64,000 nt of DNA, taken from contig JALNYK010000009.1 of NCBI GenBank assembly GCA_023229845.1, positions 1 through 64,000 of the forward strand, given 5' to 3'. Below the pieces are notes generated by a model. The model saw only the letters and a program-made list of their open reading frames with translations, was not told where the DNA came from and searched no databases. Positions 22,537 to 32,028 of the stretch are shown one piece after another. Numbering within the stretch: position 1 is the first letter of the stretch; each line of letters begins with the position of its first letter. The translations under genes and the position numbers were made by a program. Source of the stretch: Gallionella sp. (GTDB taxonomy: Bacteria > Pseudomonadota > Gammaproteobacteria > Burkholderiales > Gallionellaceae).

Positions 22537-24831
22537 TCAGGCGAGCGGACAGTTCGGCGCCTGGGCGGCCAGCGCGGATTTCAGCCTGAGTATGTTGACC
22601 GGCTTGTGCAGCGCCGGCCAGTCGCAATTTGCGGCTTCACGGATAAACTCGGCCGAGGTGTCTCCCGTCATCAGCACCGCATGGAGGGGGCGCCCCAGTT
22701 TTTGCCGAACCAGATTCAGAAACTGGATGCCATTGAGCGAACCGCCCAGCATGTAATCGATGATGAAATAATCGGCGTGTTCGATACTGGCGTGGTGCAA
22801 GGCGTCTTCCGCACTATGGAAACAATTTACTTTTCCTCCCATCCCTTCCAGCAGCGAGACCATGGCCTGCGCGACCAGCATGTCGTCATCCAGCACAATA
22901 AAACGCTTGCCTTGCATGAATAATTTAGCGCTGGGCTCCTCCGGTGTGGTGGCAGCAACGGTTTGCTGTCCAGCCCTGATCGAGGTGACGTCCAGCGGCA
23001 AGCTGAATTCGAAGACGGAACCGCGCCCGGCCTGAGAGCGACAGCTGATCTCGCTGTTCAGCAGCGCCAATGCGCGTTTGACTATGGACAGCCCCAGACC
23101 GAGTCCTCTGGTGCGGTCACGCTGCGGATTGCCGACCTGGTAGAACTCGTCGAAGATGTGTTCGATGCATTCCTCTGAAATGCCTATGCCTGTATCCCAA
23201 ACCTGAAACAGCACCCCACCTTTGCTCCGTCTGGCGCTGACCATGATGGGGCTGTTCGACGTGAATTTGATCGCGTTCGAAACGAGATTCATCATGACCG
23301 AGTTGATCAAGCCGATGTCGCTGCGGATGACCAGTCTTTCCCTGATTGGAAAGTGCAAGCGGAAGTCGATCTGTTTTTCCGCGGTCAATGCTGCGAAATT
23401 CTGTTCCAGCCAGCCGAATATCTCGGCCACATCGATCGAGACGAATTCCGGTTTGATCACGCCGGCGTCGAGTTTCGAAACATGCAGCAGGGTGTCGAGC
23501 AGGCCGTTGAACGTGGACATGGCCTGATCCAGTTGCAGGATGATCGCGCCTTGCTGGGCAGTGGGATTGGTCAGCTTGAGCGTGTCGATGAACAGATTGG
23601 CTGCGGCCAGAGGTTGCCGTAAATCATGCCCCGCCGCCGCAAGGAAACGGGATTTGGCCAGCTCTTTTTCTTCCAGTTGGTGCATCGATTCGATCAGTGC
23701 GTGCTCGATTTTCTTGCGTTCGGTGAAGTCGATAAACGTGCCGACATAGTTCGTAACCTTGCCGTCCTTTCCGACCACCGCGGTGATGTTCAACCATTCC
23801 GGATAAATCTCCCCGTTCTTGCGCCGGTTCCATATCTCGCCCTGCCAGCTATTGTCTTGGTGCAGGCATTTCCACATGCGTCGGTAAAACTCATCGTCCT
23901 GACGACCGGATGTGAGCATCGATGGCTTGTTGCCGATTGCTTCCGCGGCGCTGTAGCCTGTCATTTGGGTGAACGCATGGTTGATCCGGATGATTACTCC
24001 GTCCTCGTCGGTCACCATCATGCCCTCGTCGGTCTCGAAGGCGATGGCGGCGATGCGCAATGCCGCCTCGCGTTCTTCCTGCACCGACATCATGTTGTTG
24101 AAGGCGTGCGCCATCGCGGCGATGTCCTTCGGCCCGCCCGGCTTGGCGCGCACCTGGGATTCGCCCATCTGGGCACGCTCCATGCTGTCCGACAATTCGT
24201 CGAGCGGACGCGCCATGTTGCTGGAAAGAAAACGTATCAACAGCAGGAACAACAGCGCGAAGGAAAACGAGGTGGTCAGGTTGGTGGCAAATATGTCCGA
24301 CGTCAGTCTATCCATCGCCGCCTTGTTCATTGCCACGGCAACGCGCCCGAGAAACTCGGGCGGAGCGGCTTCGCCGAACGGCGATTCGGAAAAAGGCTGC
24401 GAATAAACCGGGGCGGCGAACAGCCATGCGTCGGCGCTTTCGACTTCGAGCGCGGCGGCCTGCAGACTGCCGGCCGGTTCCGAACGAGCCAGGAACTGAC
24501 CCGGTTTGCTGTTGCCGCGAGACAGCAACAAGCGCCCGTCGGCATGGAATATCTTCACGCCGACCACCCCGGGAAAAGCCAGCGTGGCATTTACCGCGTC
24601 TTCCGCGTTGACGGATGAATCGAAGACCAGCGCCAAGGCGCTCTGGCGGGCCAGGTTCTCGGTGATGCGCCGGCCCTGTTCGATCAGGTCGTCGCGCACC
24701 CGTTTATTGCCCTGCCATGAGCCGACGATAGAGGAAAGCAACGCCAAAAAGAGGATGCCGAGCGTAACCGTGATACCTAGTTGGCGCTGGAAGGTGAGCT
24801 TTTTTGAAAATGACGCGAGTATTTTTTTCAC
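22537..24831 (-). CDS. Hybrid sensor histidine kinase (HAMP-PAS-HisKA-HATPase-REC)
   Basis: 764 aa. TM1 at about residues 18-40, a periplasmic segment to about 185, TM2 (FSFALLFLLLIRFL), HAMP (MARPLDELSDSMERAQMG), PAS at about 255-380, then the H-box GHDLRQPLAAANLF of the HDLRQP subtype, N-box NLVSNAIKFT, G-boxes DTGIGIS and GLGLGLSIV, and a C-terminal receiver with DDD and phospho-Asp in FIIDYMLGG. No DNA-binding output. It lies 12 nt downstream of a periplasmic binding protein gene, which probably supplies its input. Confidence 0.9.
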   Translation of the reverse strand: MKKILASFSKKLTFQRQLGITVTLGILFLALLSSIVGSWQGNKRVRDDLIEQGRRITENLARQSALALVFDSSVNAEDAVNATLAFPGVVGVKIFHADGRLLLSRGNSKPGQFLARSEPAGSLQAAALEVESADAWLFAAPVYSQPFSESPFGEAAPPEFLGRVAVAMNKAAMDRLTSDIFATNLTTSFSFALLFLLLIRFLSSNMARPLDELSDSMERAQMGESQVRAKPGGPKDIAAMAHAFNNMMSVQEEREAALRIAAIAFETDEGMMVTDEDGVIIRINHAFTQMTGYSAAEAIGNKPSMLTSGRQDDEFYRRMWKCLHQDNSWQGEIWNRRKNGEIYPEWLNITAVVGKDGKVTNYVGTFIDFTERKKIEHALIESMHQLEEKELAKSRFLAAAGHDLRQPLAAANLFIDTLKLTNPTAQQGAIILQLDQAMSTFNGLLDTLLHVSKLDAGVIKPEFVSIDVAEIFGWLEQNFAALTAEKQIDFRLHFPIRERLVIRSDIGLINSVMMNLVSNAIKFTSNSPIMVSARRSKGGVLFQVWDTGIGISEECIEHIFDEFYQVGNPQRDRTRGLGLGLSIVKRALALLNSEISCRSQAGRGSVFEFSLPLDVTSIRAGQQTVAATTPEEPSAKLFMQGKRFIVLDDDMLVAQAMVSLLEGMGGKVNCFHSAEDALHHASIEHADYFIIDYMLGGSLNGIQFLNLVRQKLGRPLHAVLMTGDTSAEFIREAANCDWPALHKPVNILRLKSALAAQAPNCPLA

Positions 24832-24843
24832 GATAGTCGCGTC

Positions 24844-25878
24844 TTACGGTTCCGGGAACGTCATGTCGAAACCTTGTGCGTGGACGGCATCGACCCCGAG
24901 GTGTTTTGCGGTGCGCAGGTTGAGCGCCGTCAGCACTTCGCGCAACGGCGTCATGCCGGAGGCAGCGCCTGTGCCGGAAGCCAGCAGGGGCAACGCGGAA
25001 ACGGCCAGTCGGCGGCCCAATTCAACGTTGTCTGGGTACATGGAAAACAGTGCGCCGCGTTTGACATGGTCGAAACTGCAGGAGAACACCGCCAGGTTAT
25101 GTGCCCAGGATTCCTGCAGCACCAGCGGCAACACCGTGCCTTCTTCCACTGTGGTGGAATCCTGCGGCAGCCATAACGCATCCTGGCGGCGATCGGCGGT
25201 GGCGAAAATATCCTGATAAGCGCGCATCGCGCTACGCAAGTCCTGTGCTTCGTAAACGATCAGCTCCAGTTCCTGGCTGCGCGCGGCGCTTTTGGCCAGC
25301 CGCATCATCCACTCGCTTTGGCGCGGATCGTAGACGACGAACACCCTCCGCACCTTGGGCATCATCCCTTTCAGCCGCGAGAACAACAGGGCCGGGTCCG
25401 GCGACAGGATATTCACCTGCATATTGCGCACGTCATTGTTCTGCGCTGCCAGTACCCCACCGACCACCACATCCATATTGTGATCCAGCACGGAAGCTGC
25501 TTTCATTCCCTGCCGTCCCAATGCGATCACCACCCTGACTCCCTGACGGCGCAATGAGTCGTTCAGTTCGCCTGCATCCACTTCCGCCCCAACCGCGACA
25601 GTGATTACCCGCCCTCTGGCTTTCTCTTCGATACCGCTGATAATCTCTGCAAATACGCTGCGATAGGGTTCGGCGACATCCGGGTAAATCACCGCGATGT
25701 GATTGGCTTCCGATGACAGTGTCATGCTGTTCAGGCTGGTGTGGATGATGGCTTTAGCCGCGGCCCATGCAGGAATTGTGGCGATCGTTAACAACGAAGC
25801 CGCCAGCAGCCAGCTGGCGGCATTTATGCGCCGGGAAGAATAAAGCCCGGCACAAAATCGTGTTACGAATTTCCCCAT
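24844..25878 (-). CDS. Periplasmic ABC-type substrate-binding protein (sensor partner)
   Basis: 344 aa, first gene of a two-gene leftward operon with the hybrid kinase. A signal/TM segment (ASWLLAASLLTIATIPAWA) precedes an ABC_sub_bind/peripla_BP-like fold: HIAVIYPDVAEPYRSVF, VRRVFVVYDPRQSEWM and DALWLPQDSTTVEEG. No permease or ATPase lies nearby, so a sensory rather than transport role is inferred. The ligand is unknown; related proteins often bind small organic or aromatic compounds. Confidence 0.8.
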   Translation of the reverse strand: MGKFVTRFCAGLYSSRRINAASWLLAASLLTIATIPAWAAAKAIIHTSLNSMTLSSEANHIAVIYPDVAEPYRSVFAEIISGIEEKARGRVITVAVGAEVDAGELNDSLRRQGVRVVIALGRQGMKAASVLDHNMDVVVGGVLAAQNNDVRNMQVNILSPDPALLFSRLKGMMPKVRRVFVVYDPRQSEWMMRLAKSAARSQELELIVYEAQDLRSAMRAYQDIFATADRRQDALWLPQDSTTVEEGTVLPLVLQESWAHNLAVFSCSFDHVKRGALFSMYPDNVELGRRLAVSALPLLASGTGAASGMTPLREVLTALNLRTAKHLGVDAVHAQGFDMTFPEP

Positions 25879-25993
25879 GACATTATTTTTCGATATTGCT
25901 CTGTGGAATTGGCCGCACGAGCAATCATTTACCCCTGATCAAGTTTGATGGCGGATTCTTTATTGTTTTGCGCTACGCCGTATGACAACCGGC

Positions 25994-26018
25994 GGAGCAA
26001 GATTTTGCGTCTTGCTCC
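25994..26018. terminator. Hairpin in the spacer between the sensor operon and chaA
   Basis: GGAGCAAGA and TCTTGCTCC form a perfect 9-bp stem with a 7-nt loop in the 238-nt spacer between the two leftward genes. No good U-tract follows on either strand, so it could be a factor-assisted terminator of chaA or a regulatory palindrome. Nothing else is recognised in this spacer. Confidence 0.4.
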
Positions 26019-26116
26019 AGTTCTTCGTCTGAGCGCTATTGCACTCGACTTATAACCTCCCTTAGTGTCTGGAACAATAGGTCGAAATATCTATATATTT
26101 CGGCCTAGGGAAAATC

Positions 26117-27193
26117 CTAGATCAAGCCCATCGCTACTAGAGCAATGAAGGCTGCGAACAGCACAAAGTGGCTGATGCCCTCGATCGCATTGGTCTCGCC
26201 GTCGTGCAGGTTGTTCATCACCGTGAGGAAGGTCAGCAGCAGCATGCCGGCCTGGACCGGGGTGAGCGCCATGTCGATGCGTTCGCCGCTGAACAGCGCG
26301 ATGGCCTCGATCACCGGCAAGGTCAGCAGTACGGTGGCCAGCGAGGCGCCCAGCGCGATGTTGACGGTGGTCTGCATGCGATTTTGCTGTGCCGCTTTCA
26401 GCGCCGTGAGTATTTCCGGGCTGGCGGAAATCAGCGCGACCAGCACGGCCGGGATCGCCTTCGGCAGGTCGCTGCCTGACAGCCCTGCATCCAGCAGCAC
26501 CGACAGCACTTCCGACAGCAGGCCGACCAGCACGATCGCGCCTATCATCACTGCGACGTGCAACACATTCGGGCTATGCGCCTCATCGTGCGCTTCGTCG
26601 TCGGTCTCGCTGGAGTATTCGAAGAAGGTGCGGTGCTCCACGGTCTGCAAGCGCAGGAATGCGAGGTACATGATCGCCATGATGCCGATGGAGAAGGCCG
26701 AGTAGATCTGCCATTTCGATTCTGGCACGAAGTCCGGGATGAACATGCCGACGCCGATCGCGACCAGCAGCATCGCGATGAAGGAGTTGGCCGAATCCAC
26801 GTTGTATTTGGTGCTGCCGTGCTTCAGTCCGCCGACGATGGCGGCGAGGCCTAAGATGCCGTTGATGTCGAACATCACCGCGGCGAACACCGTGTCGCGC
26901 GCCAGCGTCGGGTTGGGTTCGCCCATCAGCAGCACCACCAGGATCACGACCTCGACCGAGACCGCGGCGAGCGTGAGGATCAGCGTGCCGTAGGGCTCGC
27001 CGAAGCGCATCGCCAGCACTTCGGCGTGATGGGCGATGCGGAACGCGACGCCGATGATGGCGGCGAGGATCACCAGCAGCAGTCCCCACAGCATTCCGCC
27101 GCCGTGTTCGACGGCCCCATGTTCGAGTGCGAAGCCCAGTCCGAGGACGATCAGGGCGATGGCGATGGGGAGTTCGGATTTCAGGTATTTCAT
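26117..27193 (-). CDS. chaA: Calcium/sodium:proton antiporter ChaA
   Basis: A 358-aa inner-membrane CaCA-superfamily exchanger with about 11 helices. Its paired repeats contain GEPYGTLILTLAAVSVEV (family GEPYGxLIL) and ALISASPEILTALKAAQQN, with an acidic cytoplasmic loop (SSETDDEAHDEAH). It would export Ca2+ or Na+ in exchange for protons. ATG 27193 (MKYLKSELPIAIAL) is preferred to the in-frame ATG at 27226. Confidence 0.9.
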   Translation of the reverse strand: MKYLKSELPIAIALIVLGLGFALEHGAVEHGGGMLWGLLLVILAAIIGVAFRIAHHAEVLAMRFGEPYGTLILTLAAVSVEVVILVVLLMGEPNPTLARDTVFAAVMFDINGILGLAAIVGGLKHGSTKYNVDSANSFIAMLLVAIGVGMFIPDFVPESKWQIYSAFSIGIMAIMYLAFLRLQTVEHRTFFEYSSETDDEAHDEAHSPNVLHVAVMIGAIVLVGLLSEVLSVLLDAGLSGSDLPKAIPAVLVALISASPEILTALKAAQQNRMQTTVNIALGASLATVLLTLPVIEAIALFSGERIDMALTPVQAGMLLLTFLTVMNNLHDGETNAIEGISHFVLFAAFIALVAMGLI

Positions 27194-27350
27194 CTGGGTT
27201 GGTGTCGAAAAAGATGTTGCGCACACTAGCGGCTCGGTGCTGCAACGTCAATACGAAACCCGTTGAATTTGTTGACCGGTCGGCTTGCGGGCCATATCAT
27301 GAGTCGGGCGGAGCTTTGTTCGTCGGTTCAGATATTTACAAGGAGGCATC

Positions 27351-27719
27351 ATGGTAGAGCAAAAAGCAAAAACTGTAGCTGGCAAGAAAACCGTCGCGAC
27401 TGCAAAGTCGAAAACTGTGGCCCCGGTTACAAAAAAGGCTGCCGTAACTGCCGTGAAGAAAACTGCTGCGCCTGCGGCGAAGAAAGTTGCTGCACCGGCG
27501 GTGAAAAAAGTTGCAGCGCCTGTTGCCGAGAAGAAAGTGACAGTCAGAAAAGCCGCGGCCCCCAAGGCCAAAAAGGCTGCAACTCCGTCGCCGGAAGAGC
27601 GTTACCGGATGGTCGAGATGGCGGCTTATTTCATCGCCGAGCGTCACGGATTCCAAGGGAACTCGACCGAACATTGGGCTGCTGCCGAGCGGGAAATTGC
27701 GGGCATGCTGGGAGAGTAA
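27351..27719 (+). CDS. Histone H1-like Lys/Ala-rich protein with DUF2934 domain
   Basis: 122 aa in two parts. Residues 1-80 are Lys/Ala/Val/Pro repeats (variants of AAKKVAAPAVKKVAAP), very basic and probably disordered, like bacterial H1-like proteins that coat DNA. Residues 82-122 form a DUF2934 unit (PSPEERYRMVEMAAYFIAER, then HWAAAEREI). A strong AAGGAGG at 27341-27347 serves the ATG. DNA or RNA binding is inferred from composition. Convergent with the GGDEF/EAL gene. Confidence 0.8.
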   Translation: MVEQKAKTVAGKKTVATAKSKTVAPVTKKAAVTAVKKTAAPAAKKVAAPAVKKVAAPVAEKKVTVRKAAAPKAKKAATPSPEERYRMVEMAAYFIAERHGFQGNSTEHWAAAEREIAGMLGE

Positions 27720-27769
27720 GTTCAGGGCGATTTAATCCGCCTGGTTTTCCATGCGGAGAGGCGGGAAGA

Positions 27770-30700
27770 TTAAATGCCTGCGCCGATGGATTTGTCTGCG
27801 TGATTCGGCTTTGGCTTGTATGGTCTTTTGATCTGCAATTCGAATTCGGTTAGCGGGACCGCTTTGCTGAACAGGTAGCCCTGGAAGGCCTGGCAACCGT
27901 TCTCCCTCAGAATTTCCAGCTGTTCTTCCGTCTCCACCCCTTCGGCGATCACTTCGAGATTGAAGTTGATCGACATGTCGATGATGGTCTTGACGATGAT
28001 CGCATCGCTCTTGTCGGTCACGATGTCGCGCACAAACGACTGGTCGATCTTGATCTGGTTCAGCGGCAGTTGTTTCAGGTAGCTGAGCGACGAGTATCCG
28101 GTGCCGAAATCGTCCATGGAGAATTGCACGCCGAGCTGTTTCAGCGCGAGCATTTTCTGCACGGTTTCCCCCACGTCGGCCAGCACGACGCTCTCGGTCA
28201 ATTCCAGTTTCAGATACGTCGGATCGATGCCGTATTCCGTCAGCATGTCCCCGACCTGCGCCACGAAATTCGGCTGGCGGAACTGCCGCGCGCTTACGTT
28301 AACGGCAAGCTGCAGATGTCGTGAGGAGGGGGATTGCTGCCATTGCTTGAGCTGGCGGCAGGCGGTTTCCAGCACCCATAGTCCGATCGGCAGGATCAGG
28401 CCGCTTTCTTCGGCCAGCGGGATGAACTGCGCCGGAGAGACGAAACCGCGTTCTTCGTTGATCCAGCGCAACAGTGCTTCGGCGCCGACGATACGCTGTT
28501 CGCGGTCGACCTGCATCTGGTAATAAAGTTGTAACTCTTCCTTGGCAATCGCCTGACGCAGGGCTGTTTCCAGCATCGCGCGCGACTCGACGGCCTTTTG
28601 CATGTCGGTTTCGAAGAAGCGCACCGCGTTGCGCCCGGCGGACTTCGCCTGATACATTGCGGTATCCGCACGTTTGAGCAGTTCGTCCACCGTCGTGCCG
28701 CGTCCATGGAACAGACCGACGCCGATACTCACGCTGCTGTGGTGTTCGTGCGCGCTGAGGAAGTAGGTTTCGCTGAGTGCTGCGACGATCTTTTCGGCGA
28801 TGTCTTCCGCCTGGTTGGCGGCCAGCAGTTCGCTGCTGCCCAGCCCCTGCAGGATTACCACGAACTCGTCTCCGCCGAGGCGCGCCACCGTGTCGCTTTC
28901 GCGCACGCTGGATCTGAGTCGTCTCGCGACCTCGATCAGCAGCATGTCGCCGACGTCGTGTCCCTGCGTGTCGTTCAGTATCTTGAAGTTGTCCATGTCC
29001 ATGAACAGCAACGCGCCAAACGAGCCGCTGCGTTCGCTGGCGATCAGCGACTGGATCAGCCGGTCCATCAGCAGGCGGCGGTTCGGCAGCTCGGTCAGGG
29101 TGTCGTAGAAGGCCAGCCGCTGGATCTCTTCCTCGGCGCGCTTGCGCTCGCTGATGTCCATGAAGATCGCCACATAGTTGGTGGTTTCCTGCTGCTCGTT
29201 GCGCACCGCGGAGATGGTCAGCCACTTCGGATAGAGCGAGCCATCCTTGCGCTTGTCCCACATCTCGCCGGACCAGATGCCTTTCTTTAGCAGCGTGCCC
29301 CACATTTCCTGATAGAACTGCTGGTCGTGGCGGCCGGATTGCAGGATATTCGGATTCTGGCCGATGGCCTCTGCGGCGCTGTAGCCGGTCAACTGCTCGA
29401 AGGCGTGGTTGACGCTGATGATTTTGGCCTGCATGTCGGTGACCACGATGGCTTCGTGGGTCTCGAAGGCGATCGATGCGATGCGCAGCTTTTCTTCGGT
29501 TTGCTTCTGCGCGGTGATGTCGGTGCTGATGGCGATGTAGGAATTGGAACTCGGCAGCGGCACGAAAGTGTTCTTTACCCAGTACAGGCTGCCGTCTTTG
29601 GCGCGATGGCAGGTCTCGCCGTGCCACACGATGCCGCTCCTGATGGCCTCCGACATCTCGCGGTAAAACGCGGCATCGTGCAGTCCGGATTTGACGATGC
29701 GATGGTTTTGCCCGATCAGTTCTTCGCGCCGGTGTTGGCTGATCGCGCAGAACTTGTCGTTGACGTAGGTGATCGTGCCGTCCTGGGCGGCGATCGCGAC
29801 GATGGCATGCTGGTCGAGCGCGAATTTCTGCTGGTTTAGTTCGCCGAGCAGATGCTGCAGATCGATGTCTCTGTCCTCCTTGTCGAGTTGGGAGCGGCTC
29901 AGGCGGAAGCTGATCGCGAACGCCAGCGCCAGGAACAGGCCGACCAGCAGCGCAGTTTGCTTGCGCAGGGCTTGATGCTGAGAGCCCAATGTCGCGGCAT
30001 CGATATATTTCACCATTTTCATCCGTCCGGCGTTTTCCCTGGATGGTGCAGGATGGTCGGTGATGACATGGTTGGGATAGACGGTGTCGAACATCCACAG
30101 GCCGCCGTCGGCATCGAAAAAATGCCCGGAAGGAGCCTGGGCAATCTTCTTCCAGACCTCCGGTTGCTGGACTGCCATGTTGGCGCGGTGCGGCAGCATG
30201 AAGCCGAATTCTTGCGCTGGAATATTGCTCCTGAGCCAGTAGCCCCGTTCGTTGAGCAACATCCAGGCGGTGCCGGCGGTCGCGGAGACCTGGTCGATGT
30301 GCTCGAACAGGTCGCGCGCCGAATAGGAGATCACGGCGATGCCTCGCGCGCGACCGGACGGATCGAACAGCGGCGTCGCGGCACGGAGAATGGGGCGCTG
30401 GCGGCGTTCGACGGCGTCGTGTTCGATTTCGAGGTCGAGCGGCGAAAGATAGGTCTCGCCCCGCTTGAGTTTCATCGCCTCGTCGAAGTAATAACGGGCG
30501 GCCTTGTTTTCGGCGGCACCGGGCGGGACGATGGACACATGGTCGTTTCGTTCGACGCGGACTTGCTCCTGTCCCTTCTCGTCGATCCAGCGTGTCTTGT
30601 GGTAGATACCCTTGGCCGCGATGAAGGCGGCTAGGTCTTGTTCCAGCTTGCCGATCCTGGCGCGGTCGGGGCGCTCGATGGCCTCGGCGAGCAGTGTTGA

Positions 30701-30910
30701 ATGAGCCAGATACTGGGTGTCGTGTTTCAGCGTCAGCAGTGTGCGGTTGACCGATTCCACACCGGCATGCACATGGTCCTTTTCGTGGGCGATCAGCGCC
30801 TTGAGATCGCCTTCGGATTCGAACGCATAGAACACGCTGCCCAGTGCTGCGATGATCAGCGCAGCGGGCAGGAAGTTGCTTATCAGGCGTTTGACGAATC
30901 TGGATTGCAC
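27770..30910 (-). CDS. Membrane GGDEF/EAL protein with periplasmic sensor and two PAS domains
   Basis: 1046 aa. TM1 (FLPAALIIAALGSVFYAF), a large periplasmic Cache-like region to about residue 315, TM2 (LLVGLFLALAFAISF), PAS1 at about 365-480, PAS2 at 485-605, GGDEF at about 610-775 with intact LGGDEF, and EAL at about 785-1030 with EALLRW, LELTES, DDFGTGYSS, KIDQSF and AEGVET. Both c-di-GMP synthesis and hydrolysis motifs look intact, so net activity cannot be predicted. Single gene. Confidence 0.92.
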   Translation of the reverse strand: MQSRFVKRLISNFLPAALIIAALGSVFYAFESEGDLKALIAHEKDHVHAGVESVNRTLLTLKHDTQYLAHSTLLAEAIERPDRARIGKLEQDLAAFIAAKGIYHKTRWIDEKGQEQVRVERNDHVSIVPPGAAENKAARYYFDEAMKLKRGETYLSPLDLEIEHDAVERRQRPILRAATPLFDPSGRARGIAVISYSARDLFEHIDQVSATAGTAWMLLNERGYWLRSNIPAQEFGFMLPHRANMAVQQPEVWKKIAQAPSGHFFDADGGLWMFDTVYPNHVITDHPAPSRENAGRMKMVKYIDAATLGSQHQALRKQTALLVGLFLALAFAISFRLSRSQLDKEDRDIDLQHLLGELNQQKFALDQHAIVAIAAQDGTITYVNDKFCAISQHRREELIGQNHRIVKSGLHDAAFYREMSEAIRSGIVWHGETCHRAKDGSLYWVKNTFVPLPSSNSYIAISTDITAQKQTEEKLRIASIAFETHEAIVVTDMQAKIISVNHAFEQLTGYSAAEAIGQNPNILQSGRHDQQFYQEMWGTLLKKGIWSGEMWDKRKDGSLYPKWLTISAVRNEQQETTNYVAIFMDISERKRAEEEIQRLAFYDTLTELPNRRLLMDRLIQSLIASERSGSFGALLFMDMDNFKILNDTQGHDVGDMLLIEVARRLRSSVRESDTVARLGGDEFVVILQGLGSSELLAANQAEDIAEKIVAALSETYFLSAHEHHSSVSIGVGLFHGRGTTVDELLKRADTAMYQAKSAGRNAVRFFETDMQKAVESRAMLETALRQAIAKEELQLYYQMQVDREQRIVGAEALLRWINEERGFVSPAQFIPLAEESGLILPIGLWVLETACRQLKQWQQSPSSRHLQLAVNVSARQFRQPNFVAQVGDMLTEYGIDPTYLKLELTESVVLADVGETVQKMLALKQLGVQFSMDDFGTGYSSLSYLKQLPLNQIKIDQSFVRDIVTDKSDAIIVKTIIDMSINFNLEVIAEGVETEEQLEILRENGCQAFQGYLFSKAVPLTEFELQIKRPYKPKPNHADKSIGAGI

Positions 30911-30968
30911 GTGGAGCCCTATGCGGTTGATCGGTATTGCGATATTGCCGGGCGCATTTTACCCGTTA

Positions 30969-31394
30969 TTACTGCCGGGCGAGGCAATCCAGGTAGATCG
31001 CCGCGTCCGGCTGGGTGCGGTTGTGCTGCGCCTGCCAGATCATCTCGGTCAGGCATTCCATCATCGCGTGTTGCGCATCGTGTTCCGATTCGAATTTGTG
31101 CGTCAGCCGGACGAAATGGGCGCGTATGCCCGGCGGCTGGTCGATGGAAATCTGCTCTTCGATGGTCAGGTGCATCATCAGGTGCAGGAAGGGGTTGATC
31201 TCGCCGTGCTGCGGACGGTAGTCGCGGTCCAGATGGGACTCGCGGTTCTCGAACACGGCATGGTGTTCCGGATGCTTGGCGATCAGCTGTGCGGCAAGGT
31301 CCTCCAGCGGCGTCAGCAGTAAGCCTTCGCGGCGCTTGCGCCAAGATTCGATCAGGAAGTCGCGCGCTTCGTCGCGGGTCGGATTGAAGAGCAT
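30969..31394 (-). CDS. DUF1841 family protein
   Basis: A 141-aa cytoplasmic protein of unknown function typical of betaproteobacteria: MLFNPTRDEARDFLIESWRKR, then NPFLHLMMHLTIEEQISID and HDAQHAMMECLTEMIW. It has conserved His/Glu residues but no known catalytic motif. It starts 1 nt after the nth stop and is the last gene of the rnf-nth operon. Confidence 0.88.
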   Translation of the reverse strand: MLFNPTRDEARDFLIESWRKRREGLLLTPLEDLAAQLIAKHPEHHAVFENRESHLDRDYRPQHGEINPFLHLMMHLTIEEQISIDQPPGIRAHFVRLTHKFESEHDAQHAMMECLTEMIWQAQHNRTQPDAAIYLDCLARQ

Positions 31395-31395
31395 G

Positions 31396-32028
31396 TCAGA
31401 GCACCTTGTCCTTGTATTCGCACAGGTCTTCGATGATGCACACGCCGCACTTCGGTTTGCGCGCCTGGCACACATAGCGGCCATGCAGGATCAGCCAGTG
31501 GTGCGCGTCGTGCTTGAACTCTTCCGGTACCACCTTGATTAGCTTGTTCTCGACTTCGAGCACGGTCTTGCCGGGGGCTAAGCCGATGCGGTTGCTGACG
31601 CGGAAGATATGCGTGTCCACCGCGATGGTCGGCTGGCCGAACGCGGTGTTGAGTATCACATTGGCGGTCTTGCGGCCCACGCCGGGCAGGGCTTCCAGTT
31701 CCTCCCGGGTCTGCGGGACCTCGCCGCCGTGGCGTTCCAGCAGCAGGCGGCAGGTCTGGATCACGTGCTTCGCCTTGGTCTGGTACAGGCCGATGCGCTG
31801 GATGTATTCGCGCAATCCCGCTTCGCCCAGATCGAGTATCGCTTGTGGCGTGTTGGCGACCGGATAGAGTTGCCGCGTCGCGGCGTTGACGCTGATGTCG
31901 GTGGCTTGCGCCGAGAGCATCACCGCGATCAGCAACTCGAACGGCGTGTGGTATTCCAGCTCGGTGGTAGGGTGCGGGTTGGCCGTTTGCAGGCGCAGGA
32001 AGATCTCGCGGCGCTTGGCTGCGTTCAT
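31396..32028 (-). CDS. nth: Endonuclease III
   Basis: A 210-aa DNA glycosylase/AP lyase removing oxidised pyrimidines. The helix-hairpin-helix LPGVGRKTANVIL contains the catalytic Lys, the catalytic Asp lies in VDTHIFRVSNR, and the 4Fe-4S loop CQARKPKCGVCIIEDLC matches Cx6Cx2Cx5C. It overlaps the rnfE stop by 4 nt, the conserved rnfE-nth (rsxE-nth) junction. Confidence 0.96.
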   Translation of the reverse strand: MNAAKRREIFLRLQTANPHPTTELEYHTPFELLIAVMLSAQATDISVNAATRQLYPVANTPQAILDLGEAGLREYIQRIGLYQTKAKHVIQTCRLLLERHGGEVPQTREELEALPGVGRKTANVILNTAFGQPTIAVDTHIFRVSNRIGLAPGKTVLEVENKLIKVVPEEFKHDAHHWLILHGRYVCQARKPKCGVCIIEDLCEYKDKVL

